A stretch of 64,000 nt of DNA from Gemmatimonadetes bacterium 2013_60CM_65_52 (lineage in GTDB: Bacteria > Gemmatimonadota > Gemmatimonadetes > Gemmatimonadales > Gemmatimonadaceae): NCBI GenBank assembly GCA_002215645.1, contig NGFI01000004.1, positions 121,924-185,923 of the forward strand, written 5' to 3'. The position numbers and the translations under genes are program-made. This document shows positions 18,468 to 29,811 of the stretch, piece by piece. Position 1 is the first letter of the stretch; every line of letters starts with the position of its first letter. The notes under the pieces were generated by a model. That model was not told the DNA's origin. It saw only the letters and a list, made by a program, of their open reading frames with translations, and ran no database searches.

Positions 18468-21400
18468 CGCCAGCGAATCAACTGCTCGGCTCACTCGCCG
18501 TGCTCCGCCGGCAGTGGCGGCAGCGCGTGCTGTTCGAGTCCATCGTGTGGATTGCCGCAGCGACGCTCGTCGCCGTAATGGTTGGCGAGGCCGCCATCGC
18601 CCTCCTCGGCGCCTCGCCGGGAACGGTGCTCGCGATGCGCCTGCTTGGCTACACGCTGATTACCGCTGCGATCGTGCGCTTTCTCGTGGGGCCGATGTTC
18701 CGCCGTGCGAGCAATCAACGGTTTGCCCTCTATGTCGAGGAGCGCGCGCCCCAACTTCGGCAGGCGCTTCTGTCCGCGATCCATGAGCTCGAGGTCCCTG
18801 AAGGCGAGGGGGCATCCTCATCGCTGGCAGCTCGACTCGTGAATCACACGCTCACGATGGTGCGACCGCTTCAACGCGATGCGGCGATCGAGAGACCGCG
18901 CATTCTGCGTGCGGCACGCGCGCTCGGGGTCATTGCGCTTGCTGTGATACTTCTCTTCGCGGCCGGACCCAATGCGTTACGTCGCGCGGCAAGAGTGATG
19001 TTCGTGCCGTGGTCCGACGCAGAGGCGGCTGCTCCCGCCCTGGCGATCCGTGTCAAGCCGGGAAATATCTCGATACCGCGCGGAGCGGCGCTGGACGTCG
19101 AAGCGTCGCTCTTTGGGTTTGGCGCCGAGGGTGCGGAGATCGTGCTTCGCGCAGATTCCGCCACGGAGTGGACCCGGATCCCGATGCTGCGACGCAGCGT
19201 CACGGGCGGATTCACGCTGCGTCTCTTCGACGTCGCGCGTCCCACGCAATACTACGTGAATGCAAACGGTATTCACTCGCCGATGTACGCGATTCGCGTG
19301 ACGGACCTGCCGGCCACGAAGGGCCTGTCGCTCGATCTTCACTATCCGGCGTACACGGGGTTGTCCGTGGAGCATATCGAGAACGGAGGTGACGTCGCCG
19401 CGGTCGTGGGCACGATGGTTGTCGTCCACGCCCGGACCACGATGCCGGTGAAGGGCGCCACCGTTGTTTTCGACGACGGCCTCGCGATCCCGTTTGTAAG
19501 CGACGGAAGCGATCGCCTGAGGACGGCGTTCAGGATTCGCCGGACGGGCTACTACAGAATCGATCTCGTCGCTCCGGACGGCGCAAAGGTTCCGGGCCCG
19601 GTGCAGTACGCCGTGGACGCACTCGAGGATCATCCACCGCAGGTGAGCATCGTCGAGCCAGGCCGCGATACGAAGGTGACGAACGTGGACGAGGTCACGA
19701 TCGGCGTCAAAGCGTCGGACGATTACGGCGTCAGTGCGCTGGAGCTGCGCTATCGCGTGAACGGCGGTCCGGAGCAACGCATCGCACTGAGCGACAGTAC
19801 GCATGACCGCGCGAAGGAGGCTCGCGCGGCGCACACGCTGTTTCTCGAGGAGCTCAATCTGCCCGTCGGCGCGCTCGTCGCATATCACGCGGTGGCACGC
19901 GACGGTGCCGGCCACGAGGGAAAGAGCGACCTGTATTTTCTCGAGGTTCGCCGCTTCGACAAGCGATACAGACAGGCCGATCAGGGCGGCGGCGGTGGCG
20001 GTGGTGGTGGAGGTGACAAACCAGACGCATTTGCTGCGCGACAGCGCGAGGTGGTGGCAGCTACGTTCAATTGGCTGCGCGACAGCGCGACGACCAGCGA
20101 GCGGCAGCGCAGTGAAGACATGGCGACGCTGAACATCGCGGAAGGGCGGCTCCGCGAGGACGTTACGAATCTCGCGCGCCGCATCGCCGAACGCGGTATG
20201 TCGAAAAAGGACTCGCTGTATCTGGCGATTCAGGCCGAGCTCGATACGGCAGTCGCACCGCTCCGCGCGGCGGAGGAGCAGCTCGTACAACGCCATGGAA
20301 CCGACGCGCTGCCGCCCGAGCAACGCGCGCTCGAACATCTGCAGCGGGCGGAAGAGCTTTATCGGGACGTCCAGGTGCAGATGGGTCAAGGACAGGGTGG
20401 AGCTCAAGGGAGTCGCGGCAACCAGCGCGCGGAGGAGCTGGCCGATCTCTTCGAGCTGCAGACGGACAAGCTCAAGAACCAATACGAGGCGATGTCGCAG
20501 GAGCAGCAACAGCAGTCGTCGCAGCGGGACGTCGACGCCACGCTCGAGCGATTGAAGCAGCTCGCAGCACGACAGCAGCAGGAGAACGAGCGCGTGCAGC
20601 GCATGGCCGAGGCGATGCGCGCTCGACTTGGTCGCAACCAGGGCGGTGGCGGCGGTAGTGGCGCCTCGCAGCGCGAACTGGCACAGCAGGCAGAAGAGGA
20701 GGCGCGCCGACTGGAGCGACTTGCGCGCGAGCAGAAGTCGCAGGAGCTGACCGATGCGGCGCAGCGCGTGCAGCGTGCGGCCGATGCAATGAGGCGCGCC
20801 GCCAGCGGATCGCAGTCGCAGGGAAGTAGCGCACTCGATCAACTGCGGAGTGCTGCCAGCGGCGTCGAAGGTTCGCGTTTGGCTGCGATGAGCGAAGCGA
20901 TGAAGCGCCTCACGCAGCAGGCGCGCGATCTCGAGGATCGCGAGCGCCAGATTGGCGATGAGGTGAAGGCCTACCCCTCCTCGACACCCGAACAACGCGC
21001 TGCTGCGCTCGATCGGTTGAATGCGCAGAAGGACGCACTCTCGAGGGATGTCGGAAGGCTCGAAACGGACGCTGACCGATTGGCCCGAGAGGAAAAGCGC
21101 GGCCAGCCCGAGGCTGCCGGCAAGCTCGCGCAAGCGGCGGACGCGATTCGCGATCAACGGATCCGCGACAAGATCGCGTTCTCGAAGAACGTGCTGCGCG
21201 CCGGATCGCCCGAATATGCGTCGGCATTCGAGCAGCAGATCGCGCAGAACCTGAGCGACGTTTCGGACCGGATGCGCGCGGCGGCGTCGTCGGTGACGCC
21301 GGAATCCGCCGCGGGCGGGCAGTCGCGCGCCGTCGATCAGACGCGCGAGCTCCTCCAGGGCCTCGAATCACTTCGCCAGCGGACCGGCACTGGAGGCGGG

Positions 21401-21757
21401 CGAGGCGACGGACGCCAACTCTCGCGCGAGTTCGGATTACGGCGCGGTGAGGCGCGTCAGCTTCGAGAGCAGCTCGCGCGACAGGGTGTTGACGTCTCGA
21501 AGCTCGACGAAGCCATTGGCGAACTGGGGAAGCTCGAGGCGCAGAAGAATTACAGTGATACGCGTGCGCTGGCCGACCTGCAGACGTCGATCATCGAGGG
21601 ACTCAAGTCGTTCGAGTTCGCGGTCTATCGTCAGCTCGTGCTCGGATCCGACCGAAGCCCCGTGCTCGGCGCACATGCATCGGTGCCCGAGGAGTATCGC
21701 GCCGCGGTGGAAGAGTACTATCGCTCGCTTGCCGCGCCGCCCAGGAAGAAGCGCTAG
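18464..21757 (+). CDS. Large DUF4175-like membrane protein with Gln-rich coiled coils
   Basis: 1097 aa from the ATG at 18464, which overlaps the BatA-like stop; the frame is open a little further upstream but without a reason to start there. Two or three helices lie within about residues 20-165, followed by an extracytoplasmic beta-rich part (Ig-like). A run of nine glycines (bases about 19984-20016) separates it from a long C-terminal region of charged and Gln-rich coiled coils (EQQQQSSQ, ARQQQENERV). The layout matches TIGR02302/DUF4175-type proteins often found downstream of Bat genes. It is the last gene of the operon; its TAG shares CTAG with the convergent gene's stop. Confidence 0.75.
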   Translation: MTPANQLLGSLAVLRRQWRQRVLFESIVWIAAATLVAVMVGEAAIALLGASPGTVLAMRLLGYTLITAAIVRFLVGPMFRRASNQRFALYVEERAPQLRQALLSAIHELEVPEGEGASSSLAARLVNHTLTMVRPLQRDAAIERPRILRAARALGVIALAVILLFAAGPNALRRAARVMFVPWSDAEAAAPALAIRVKPGNISIPRGAALDVEASLFGFGAEGAEIVLRADSATEWTRIPMLRRSVTGGFTLRLFDVARPTQYYVNANGIHSPMYAIRVTDLPATKGLSLDLHYPAYTGLSVEHIENGGDVAAVVGTMVVVHARTTMPVKGATVVFDDGLAIPFVSDGSDRLRTAFRIRRTGYYRIDLVAPDGAKVPGPVQYAVDALEDHPPQVSIVEPGRDTKVTNVDEVTIGVKASDDYGVSALELRYRVNGGPEQRIALSDSTHDRAKEARAAHTLFLEELNLPVGALVAYHAVARDGAGHEGKSDLYFLEVRRFDKRYRQADQGGGGGGGGGGDKPDAFAARQREVVAATFNWLRDSATTSERQRSEDMATLNIAEGRLREDVTNLARRIAERGMSKKDSLYLAIQAELDTAVAPLRAAEEQLVQRHGTDALPPEQRALEHLQRAEELYRDVQVQMGQGQGGAQGSRGNQRAEELADLFELQTDKLKNQYEAMSQEQQQQSSQRDVDATLERLKQLAARQQQENERVQRMAEAMRARLGRNQGGGGGSGASQRELAQQAEEEARRLERLAREQKSQELTDAAQRVQRAADAMRRAASGSQSQGSSALDQLRSAASGVEGSRLAAMSEAMKRLTQQARDLEDRERQIGDEVKAYPSSTPEQRAAALDRLNAQKDALSRDVGRLETDADRLAREEKRGQPEAAGKLAQAADAIRDQRIRDKIAFSKNVLRAGSPEYASAFEQQIAQNLSDVSDRMRAAASSVTPESAAGGQSRAVDQTRELLQGLESLRQRTGTGGGRGDGRQLSREFGLRRGEARQLREQLARQGVDVSKLDEAIGELGKLEAQKNYSDTRALADLQTSIIEGLKSFEFAVYRQLVLGSDRSPVLGAHASVPEEYRAAVEEYYRSLAAPPRKKR

Positions 21758-22122
21758 CGTCGCCGGATGAGCAGCCGAAGCGCGACACCGTCTGCGACGA
21801 AGTCCTCCACGCGACCCTCCTCGTGAAACCCGGCGGAAAGCAGAATCGCTGACACGTGACGCCAGGGCTCATCGTCAGGCACCTCGCAGACGATCAACCG
21901 CGCATCGTACAACGGCGCAAGGACTTCTTCAGCCTGCGTTCCGAGGACGACGTGCACTTTCACCACTTCCGCCGCACCTGCAACCGCCTCGAAAACGACG
22001 AGTGTCGATTGCGCGGCGTTGACGCGCACCTGGGAGGTATCGAGCACCTCGAGCATGCGGCCGAGATAGCGCGTTCCGGCGAACGTCGCGCGGATGAGAC
22101 GCTCGGCCGCCTCGCGCGACAT
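21754..22122 (-). CDS. Small hypothetical protein, possibly GNAT-related
   Basis: 122 aa. No family recognised with confidence. The C-terminus (LLSAGFHEEGRVEDFVADGV) resembles the end of GNAT acetyltransferases, where a beta-bulge strand is followed by 'GF...G...D....G', and a long V-rich middle could form the central sheet; the length is short for a full GNAT. Its ATG overlaps the lpdA stop (TGATG), so it is translated with the E2/E3 genes. Confidence 0.55.
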   Translation of the reverse strand: MSREAAERLIRATFAGTRYLGRMLEVLDTSQVRVNAAQSTLVVFEAVAGAAEVVKVHVVLGTQAEEVLAPLYDARLIVCEVPDDEPWRHVSAILLSAGFHEEGRVEDFVADGVALRLLIRRR

Positions 22123-23531
22123 CAGATGTGGATCGACCGCCCCAGCACCGCGAGTGCCGCTTCCTTGGTCGTCTCGGCCAACGTCGGATGCGCGTGTACC
22201 GTGATGGCGATGTCTTCCGACGAGCCACGATACTCCATGGCGAGTACGACTTCCGGAATGAGTTCCGAGACGTTCGGCCCGATCATGTGGCAGCCGAGAA
22301 TCTCGTCGGTATGCGCATCAGAGACGAACTTGATGAAACCTGTCGTCATGCCCGCGGTACGTGCGCGCCCATTCGCCGAGAAGGGAAACTTGCCCGTCTT
22401 GTACTCGCGCCCGCTCTCGCTGACCTGTGCTTCCGTCAGTCCAACCACCGCGATCTCCGGCCAGGTGTAAACCACGCCCGGCACCGTGCGGTGGTGCGTG
22501 TGCGACGACTGTCCCGCAATTACTTCCGCGGCGACGACACCTTCCTCCTCTGCCTTGTGGGCCAGCATGGGGCCAGGCGTGCAGTCACCGATGGCGTACA
22601 CGTTGGGAAGGTTGGTGCGCTGCTGGTCGTCGACGAGAATTTCGCCGCGCTTGCCGACCTGGAGACCGAGAGTCGCCACGTCCACTCCGAGTGTTGCGGG
22701 ACGTCGACCGACGGAGACGAGAACGCGGTCTCCCTCGATGCGCTCGGTCGCACCGTCCTTCTCGACGTCCACATAAACGCCGGCGTCGCTTCGGCCGCCG
22801 CCCGTCACCTTCGTGCCGGTGCGGATCTCGAGCCCCTGCTTGCGGAACACCTTGTCCGCCTCCTTCACGACGTCCGCATCCATGCCGGGCAGGATGGCGG
22901 GCAGGAGCTCGATGACCGTCACCTTGGCACCGAGCCGACGCCACACGCTGCCGAGCTCGAGACCGATGACGCCGCCTCCAATGACGATGAGATGCCGCGG
23001 CACTTCCGGAATGAGGAGCGCACCGACGTTCGACAGCACGCGGTCCTCGTCGAACTTCAGGAAGGGCAGCTCGATGGGCGTCGAGCCCGTGGCGATGATG
23101 ACGTCGCGCGCCTGGTAGCTGGTGACGGCACCGTCGGCGCCAGTGACGTCGACGACGTTTCCGCCGCGCAGCTCACCGCGCCCCTTCGCCCACGTGATCT
23201 TGTTCTTGCGGAAGAGAAATTCGATTCCCTTCGTGTTCTGCGCGACGACGTCGGTCTTCCGTTGGAGCATCTGCGCCACGTCGATGCGCAGGTCGTTCAA
23301 CGCAATGCCATGTGCCGTGGCATCGTGCGCCATGAACTCGTAGTGGTGCGACGACTCGAGGAGCGCCTTGGAGGGAATGCACCCGACGTTCACGCATGTG
23401 CCACCGAGCGTCTTGTCCATCTCGACGCAGACGGTGCGGAAGCCGAGTTGAGCGGCACGAATGGCCGCGACGTAACCGCCCGGCCCGCCGCCGAGCACGA
23501 GGACATCGAACGTGTTGGAAGAGTCAGCCAT
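22122..23531 (-). CDS. lpdA: Dihydrolipoyl dehydrogenase (E3)
   Basis: 469 aa, the usual length. FAD-binding GGGPGGYVAA near residues 14-23, the redox disulphide GGTCVNVGCIPSK (Cys46 and Cys51), NAD-binding GGGVIGLELGSVW, and the C-terminal HAHPTLAE with the active-site His-Glu pair of the partner subunit are all present. It reoxidises the lipoyl groups of the 2-oxoacid dehydrogenase complex, passing electrons to NAD+. It lies 30 bases after the E2 gene on the same strand. No E1 gene is in the window. Confidence 0.97.
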   Translation of the reverse strand: MADSSNTFDVLVLGGGPGGYVAAIRAAQLGFRTVCVEMDKTLGGTCVNVGCIPSKALLESSHHYEFMAHDATAHGIALNDLRIDVAQMLQRKTDVVAQNTKGIEFLFRKNKITWAKGRGELRGGNVVDVTGADGAVTSYQARDVIIATGSTPIELPFLKFDEDRVLSNVGALLIPEVPRHLIVIGGGVIGLELGSVWRRLGAKVTVIELLPAILPGMDADVVKEADKVFRKQGLEIRTGTKVTGGGRSDAGVYVDVEKDGATERIEGDRVLVSVGRRPATLGVDVATLGLQVGKRGEILVDDQQRTNLPNVYAIGDCTPGPMLAHKAEEEGVVAAEVIAGQSSHTHHRTVPGVVYTWPEIAVVGLTEAQVSESGREYKTGKFPFSANGRARTAGMTTGFIKFVSDAHTDEILGCHMIGPNVSELIPEVVLAMEYRGSSEDIAITVHAHPTLAETTKEAALAVLGRSIHI

Positions 23532-23561
23532 TTCGCGAAGAGCAGTCGTCGGCGCTGCGGA

Positions 23562-24818
23562 TCAGTCGACGAGCATCGACGCGGGATCTTCCATCAGCTC
23601 TTTCAGCTTGACGAGGAACAGCACGGCCTGCTGCCCGTCGATGACGCGATGGTCGTACGTCAGCGCGACGTACATCATCGGCCGGATTTCCACCTTGCCG
23701 TTGATGGCCACCGGACGATCCTGCGTCTTGTGCAAGCCGAGGATCGCGACCTGCGGGAAGTTGATGATCGGTGTAGAGACGAGTGAGCCGAATACACCGC
23801 CATTCGTGATGGTGAACGTGCCGCCCGTGAGATCCTCCATCGTCAACTTGCCGTCGCGGGCCCGCTTGGCGACGTCGGCGATGTCGCGCGAGATCTCGAG
23901 CATTCCCTTGCGGTCGGCGTCCTTCACGTTCGGCACCACGAGCCCCGCTTCGGACGCGACCGCGATGCCCATGTTCACGTAGTGCTTGTAGACGATCGAG
24001 TCGCCGTCGATCTGCGAGTTCACCACGGGAAACGCCTTGAGCGCCATGCACGACGCTTTCACGAAGAACGGCATGAAGCTGAGCTTCACACCGTGCTCCT
24101 TTTCGACGCGCTCCTTGAGCCGCTCGCGGACGGCGCTCACGGCAGACATGTCGATCTCGTTGAACGTCGTGAGATGCGCCGTCGAGTGGTGCGACTGAAG
24201 CAGATTTTCGGCGATGCGCTTGCGACGCGTCGTCATCTTTTCGCGCGTTTCGCGCGTGCCGTCCATCGGTGCGACGACGCGTGGCGGCTCCGGCGGCCGC
24301 GCGGGTGTCGGAGCTGGAGCGGTGGCAGGAGCAGGAGGTGGAGCTGCCGACGCAGTGCCCTGCTCGATGACGTCGGGTTTGCTCACCACGCCACCGCGGC
24401 CCGTTCCCTTCACACTTGCGACGTCGATGCCCTGCGCGTCGGCGGTACGTTGTGCGGCGGGTGAGACTTTCGTCGGTGTCGAGGTCTTCGGGGCTGCTGG
24501 CTCCTCAGGCGCCGGTGCCTTTGCCTGCGCGCTCGGCTTGGACTCCGCGGTCTTCTCCGCCTTTGGCGCGGCAACCGCTCCGTCACCTTCCTGAAGCTCA
24601 CCGAGCAGCTCGTCGACCTTGACGACCGCGCCTTCCGGAACTACCTGCTTCGCGAGCACGCCCGCGCTCAGCGCCGGTACTTCCACGGTGATCTTGTCGG
24701 TCTCGAGCTCGACGAGCGTATCGCCCGCGGCGACAGCGTCGCCCTCCTTCTTGACCCACCGGGACACTGTTGCCTCGACGATGGACTCGCCGAGTGGAGG
24801 AACCTTGATTGCAGTCAT
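23562..24818 (-). CDS. sucB: Dihydrolipoamide acyltransferase (E2), succinyltransferase type
   Basis: 418 aa from the ATG at 24818 ([20 protein letters not shown]); upstream in-frame sequence is not E2-like. Order: lipoyl domain with [11 protein letters not shown] (lipoyl-Lys42), an Ala/Pro/Lys-rich linker, a peripheral-subunit-binding domain ([19 protein letters not shown]), a second Pro/Ala-rich linker, and the catalytic domain ending with DHRVIDG. The [11 protein letters not shown] start and short catalytic domain fit the 2-oxoglutarate complex (SucB) better than pyruvate or branched-chain E2, but the distinction is not certain without E1. Confidence 0.9.
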   Translation of the reverse strand: MTAIKVPPLGESIVEATVSRWVKKEGDAVAAGDTLVELETDKITVEVPALSAGVLAKQVVPEGAVVKVDELLGELQEGDGAVAAPKAEKTAESKPSAQAKAPAPEEPAAPKTSTPTKVSPAAQRTADAQGIDVASVKGTGRGGVVSKPDVIEQGTASAAPPPAPATAPAPTPARPPEPPRVVAPMDGTRETREKMTTRRKRIAENLLQSHHSTAHLTTFNEIDMSAVSAVRERLKERVEKEHGVKLSFMPFFVKASCMALKAFPVVNSQIDGDSIVYKHYVNMGIAVASEAGLVVPNVKDADRKGMLEISRDIADVAKRARDGKLTMEDLTGGTFTITNGGVFGSLVSTPIINFPQVAILGLHKTQDRPVAINGKVEIRPMMYVALTYDHRVIDGQQAVLFLVKLKELMEDPASMLVD

Positions 24819-24918
24819 GAGCGCGCCGTCTCGGAGCAGAAGCGCGGCGGCGCGGCGCCTTCTATGTCCGCTGTCCGCCGCATAGCATTCGCGAGCAATA
24901 TAACCGGCGCGCAAACCC

Positions 24919-25959
24919 ATGCGAGGACTCACGATATCTGCGCACGGCGGCCTCGATCAGATCGAATATCGCGAGGATCTGCCCGAGCCCGTGCTCCATG
25001 GTCCGACTGACGTGCTCGTCCGCATTCGCGCGGCCGCGCTCAATCGTCTCGACCTGTTCCAGATTCAAGGTCTTCCCGGCGTGATCATCACGCCACCGTG
25101 GATCCTCGGCACCGATGGCGCCGGCATCGTGGAGGAAGTCGGTGCCGACGTGCGCCATGTCGCGCCAGGCGACATGGTCCTCATCAACCCCGGCGTCAGC
25201 GATCGCACCTGCGAGTACTGCCTCGACGGCGAGCAGTCACTGTGTCCGCGCTTTCGCATCATCGGTGAGCATCTTCCCGGCTTCATGGCCGAGCGCATCG
25301 TGGTTCCGGCGACGAACGTGCTTCCAGTGCCGGCCGACACCGATCCGGCGGAGGCGGCGGCGTTCACGCTCGCGACGCTCACCGCGTACCGCATGTTGGT
25401 CAGCCGGGCGAACGTCCGTGCGGGCGAGCGTGTGCTCATCCGGGGCATCGGCGGCGGCGTCGCGCTGGCGTGTCTTCAAATCGCCAAGATGATCGGCGCA
25501 CACGTCACAGTGACGTCCGGCCACAAGGAGAAGCTCGAGCGCGCACGACAACTCGGCGCCGATGACGTGATCGATCACCGCAATGGGGACGTTGGACGCG
25601 AGATCCGCGCGCGGACGAACAAGCGGGGTGTCGATGTCGTCGTGGATACGGTGGGGGAAGCAACGTGGACCCAGTCGCTCGGCGCACTCGGCCGGCGCGG
25701 GCGGCTGGTCACCTGCGGCGGGACATCCGGGCCGATGGTGACGACCGACATCCGCAAGCTGTTCTGGAACCAGTGGAGCATCCTGGGCTCCACCATGGGA
25801 AACGACGCGGAATTCGATGCTGTCGTCCGACACTTCCGTGCGGGCCGACTGCGTCCGCCGATCGATTCCGTCATCCCGCTGGAACAGGGCCGGTCCGCGT
25901 TCGAGCGACTTGCGTCCGGCGAGCAGTTCGGCAAGATAGTGCTCACGGTTGGCAGGTAG
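24919..25959 (+). CDS. Zinc-type alcohol dehydrogenase / quinone oxidoreductase family
   Basis: 346 aa. MDR family features: an N-terminal GroES-like part with ALNRLD and [12 protein letters not shown], and a Rossmann nucleotide-binding part ([20 protein letters not shown]). The structural-zinc lobe reads [17 protein letters not shown], so only three of the usual four Cys are present. Substrate unknown. It is divergent from the E2 gene across a 100-base gap and is followed after 44 bases by the MarR regulator, which may control it. Confidence 0.85.
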   Translation: MRGLTISAHGGLDQIEYREDLPEPVLHGPTDVLVRIRAAALNRLDLFQIQGLPGVIITPPWILGTDGAGIVEEVGADVRHVAPGDMVLINPGVSDRTCEYCLDGEQSLCPRFRIIGEHLPGFMAERIVVPATNVLPVPADTDPAEAAAFTLATLTAYRMLVSRANVRAGERVLIRGIGGGVALACLQIAKMIGAHVTVTSGHKEKLERARQLGADDVIDHRNGDVGREIRARTNKRGVDVVVDTVGEATWTQSLGALGRRGRLVTCGGTSGPMVTTDIRKLFWNQWSILGSTMGNDAEFDAVVRHFRAGRLRPPIDSVIPLEQGRSAFERLASGEQFGKIVLTVGR

Positions 25960-26003
25960 CCGGCAGCCTTGCCGGAATTATTTCAAGCATATAGTATTTA
26001 GGA

Positions 26004-26528
26004 ATGACGGTTTCTCGCGACAGTGCGGCCTACCAGCTCGTCAGCGGCAGCCCCAAGGGGGCGCATGCCGCGCTTCGCCTCTGGCTGCGGCTGCTCGCGT
26101 GCTCCAGCACTGTGGAGGGTGAGGTCAAGCGGCGTCTGCGCGACGAGTTTGATTGCACCTTGCCGCGGTTCGACGTGCTTGCGCAGCTCGATGCCGCATC
26201 ACGCGAGCATATCGATGGCCTGACGATGAGCGACCTCTCGCGGCGCCTCATGGTGACGAACGGGAATCTGACCGCGTTGGTAGAGCGCCTGACCAAGGAA
26301 GGCCTCGTGAGCCGCGCCGCCTCGCCGGCCGATCGGCGCACGCAGATCGTGCGGCTGAGCGCGGAGGGGCGGAAGGCGCTTCATCATATGGCACCGAAGC
26401 ACGAGGAGTGGATCGGAGCCATGTTCGGCGGTCTCGAGGATGCCGAGCGGGTTCAGCTCTATGAGTTGCTGGGGAAGCTTCGGACATCCGTGCGCGGCGC
26501 GCTCGACAATGCCGATTCGGTGAGCTGA
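26004..26528 (+). CDS. MarR-family transcriptional regulator
   Basis: 174 aa. A winged helix is visible: LTMSDLSRRLMVTNGNLTAL for the recognition region, then the wing with RAASPADRRTQIVRLSAEG, a classic MarR signature (D-x-R-x-x-x-V-x-L-T/S-x-x-G). Ligand unknown. Located between an alcohol dehydrogenase and a zinc-ribbon protein, so it may answer to an aromatic or aldehyde compound. Confidence 0.9.
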   Translation: MTVSRDSAAYQLVSGSPKGAHAALRLWLRLLACSSTVEGEVKRRLRDEFDCTLPRFDVLAQLDAASREHIDGLTMSDLSRRLMVTNGNLTALVERLTKEGLVSRAASPADRRTQIVRLSAEGRKALHHMAPKHEEWIGAMFGGLEDAERVQLYELLGKLRTSVRGALDNADSVS

Positions 26529-26551
26529 GGCGGCGCGCGGCTCGTCGCGGG

Positions 26552-26770
26552 ATGAGCGCACAATTCGATGCGGAGGAGCAGCGGGCAATCCTCGCACAGG
26601 TGCATGCCGGCCAGCCGCCGACGTGCCCGCGAGATGCCGCTCCCATGACGACGCGTTCGATTGGTGGCGGCTCCTTCGGCCTCGGGTACGCGCGTCGGCG
26701 CGAATGGCTCATCTGTCCCGTGTGCAAGCGAAGCCTGATCTTCGACCGCAAGCGGGGGACGCGGACATGA
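26552..26770 (+). CDS. Small zinc-ribbon-like protein
   Basis: 72 aa. CPRDAAPM near residues 25-32 and CPVCKRSL near residues 55-62 form a CxxD/CxxC-type ribbon; the first knuckle has Cys-Pro-Arg-Asp, so metal binding by three Cys plus Asp is plausible. It begins with an ATG 23 bases after the marR stop. Function unknown; similar tiny ribbons often accompany regulators or nucleic-acid enzymes. Confidence 0.55.
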   Translation: MSAQFDAEEQRAILAQVHAGQPPTCPRDAAPMTTRSIGGGSFGLGYARRREWLICPVCKRSLIFDRKRGTRT

Positions 26771-26849
26771 GGGACAACTGGCGCCTCCTGAGGGGCCGAC
26801 TAGCTTGTTCCATCGCGTGGCCCGGCTACCCGCTCCTCAGGAAGGCATC

Positions 26850-27614
26850 GTGAATTTCAGCGACCGTCTGCAATCGAGCTTCGCCCAGGTCTTCGGCGAC
26901 ATCGTGCCGGCGCTGCTGGGTGCGCTCGTCATTCTCTTCGCCGGGTACCTGCTGGCGAAGGTGCTCGAGAAGCTCGTCGAGCGATTCCTGCGGCGCATCC
27001 GCCTCAACCGCATGCTCGAGCGCGGCGGGGTGATGCAAGCCGTCGAGCGCTCCGGCTCGCACCTCAATCCGGTGCGGGTGCTCGCGAATCTCGTCTTCTG
27101 GCTGGTGATGTTCGCGGTGATCCTCGTGGCCGCGAACGCGCTGGGCCTCGAGTCGCTGGCGAACGTGTTCTCGGAGCTGGTGAGCTACATCCCGAGCGTG
27201 ATCGCGGCCATCGTGATCATCCTCGTCGGCATCGTGCTCGGCGGCTTCGTGGGCGGCTTGATTGCGGCGTCGGCCGGTGCGCTGCATGGCGGGCGCGCGC
27301 TTGCGCGCGTCGGACGAGGCGGTGTGATTCTGCTCGCCATCTTCATGGCGCTGCAAGAGCTCGGTATCGCGACGGACATCGTCACGACCGCGTTCGCCAT
27401 TCTGTTCGGCGCAATCGCGCTGGCGATGGCACTGTCGTTCGGTCTCGGGAATCGGGATCTCGCGGGGGAAATCACGCGCGAGTGGTACGATCAATACCGG
27501 CGAGAGCGCGACGACGCCCTGCGGCGCGAGCGTGAAATCGAGGCGATCGAGGAGGCCGAGATGAACACGGAGTACCCAGAGAGTGCGCCGACGGAGGCCG
27601 AGGGGACCGAGTAA
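26850..27614 (+). CDS. MscS-type TM-helix (CmpX-like) membrane protein
   Basis: 254 aa from the GTG at 26850, preceded by AGGAAGG at a good distance; the frame also opens earlier at a TTG (26805) but without such a site. Four to five membrane segments: ALLGALVILFAGYLLAKVLE, LANLVFWLVMFAVILVAANA, IPSVIAAIVIILVGIVLGGF, VILLAIFMALQELG and AFAILFGAIALAMALSFGLG. This is the paired-helix arrangement of CmpX/'mechanosensitive ion channel TM helix' proteins. The C-terminus is very acidic and cytoplasmic. A role in osmotic response is inferred from the family only. Confidence 0.8.
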   Translation: MNFSDRLQSSFAQVFGDIVPALLGALVILFAGYLLAKVLEKLVERFLRRIRLNRMLERGGVMQAVERSGSHLNPVRVLANLVFWLVMFAVILVAANALGLESLANVFSELVSYIPSVIAAIVIILVGIVLGGFVGGLIAASAGALHGGRALARVGRGGVILLAIFMALQELGIATDIVTTAFAILFGAIALAMALSFGLGNRDLAGEITREWYDQYRRERDDALRREREIEAIEEAEMNTEYPESAPTEAEGTE

Positions 27615-27876
27615 CACACGACAACTACAGTAGGAAGATCAGTATCCGGTACTCGGCACTCGGTAGCACGTACCCGGATGGACGTGACGGCGGCACCCAT
27701 CAGTTCATTCGGACTTGCTCCGCGCGTTGGCCACCAACGCGGCGGTTATGACACGCCAAGGGACGCCCAACGAAGACCGCCGTGTACGGGTACACCCGTA
27801 CAGAGTACCGGATACCGGGTACTGGGGTTCCCTCCGGGTACTGTCGTTGTGCAGTGATTGCGAGCTAGATTGCCGG
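27615..27876. repeat. Intergenic region with clustered inverted repeats
   Basis: This 262-base stretch before the riboswitch has no gene. GTATCCGGTACTC (27642-27654) recurs inverted as GAGTACCGGATAC (27803-27815). GTACGGGT/ACCCGTAC (27784-27801) is a perfect palindrome with a two-base centre. Related units of the type 'CCGGGTACTG' and 'GTACCCGG' occur at several nearby positions, so the whole stretch is made of variants of one GTACC-rich unit. They could form a hairpin that ends transcription of the MscS-like gene, or be remnants of a small dispersed repeat. Confidence 0.55.
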
Positions 27877-29807
<1,931 letters not shown>

Positions 29808-29811
29808 GTCG

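Noticed and set aside
18977..21157. 726-aa open frame antisense to the coiled-coil gene
   Set aside because: High GC leaves few stops in the antisense frame. It has no domain, no ribosome binding site and an odd His/Arg/Leu-rich composition, and the sense frame is a clear gene.
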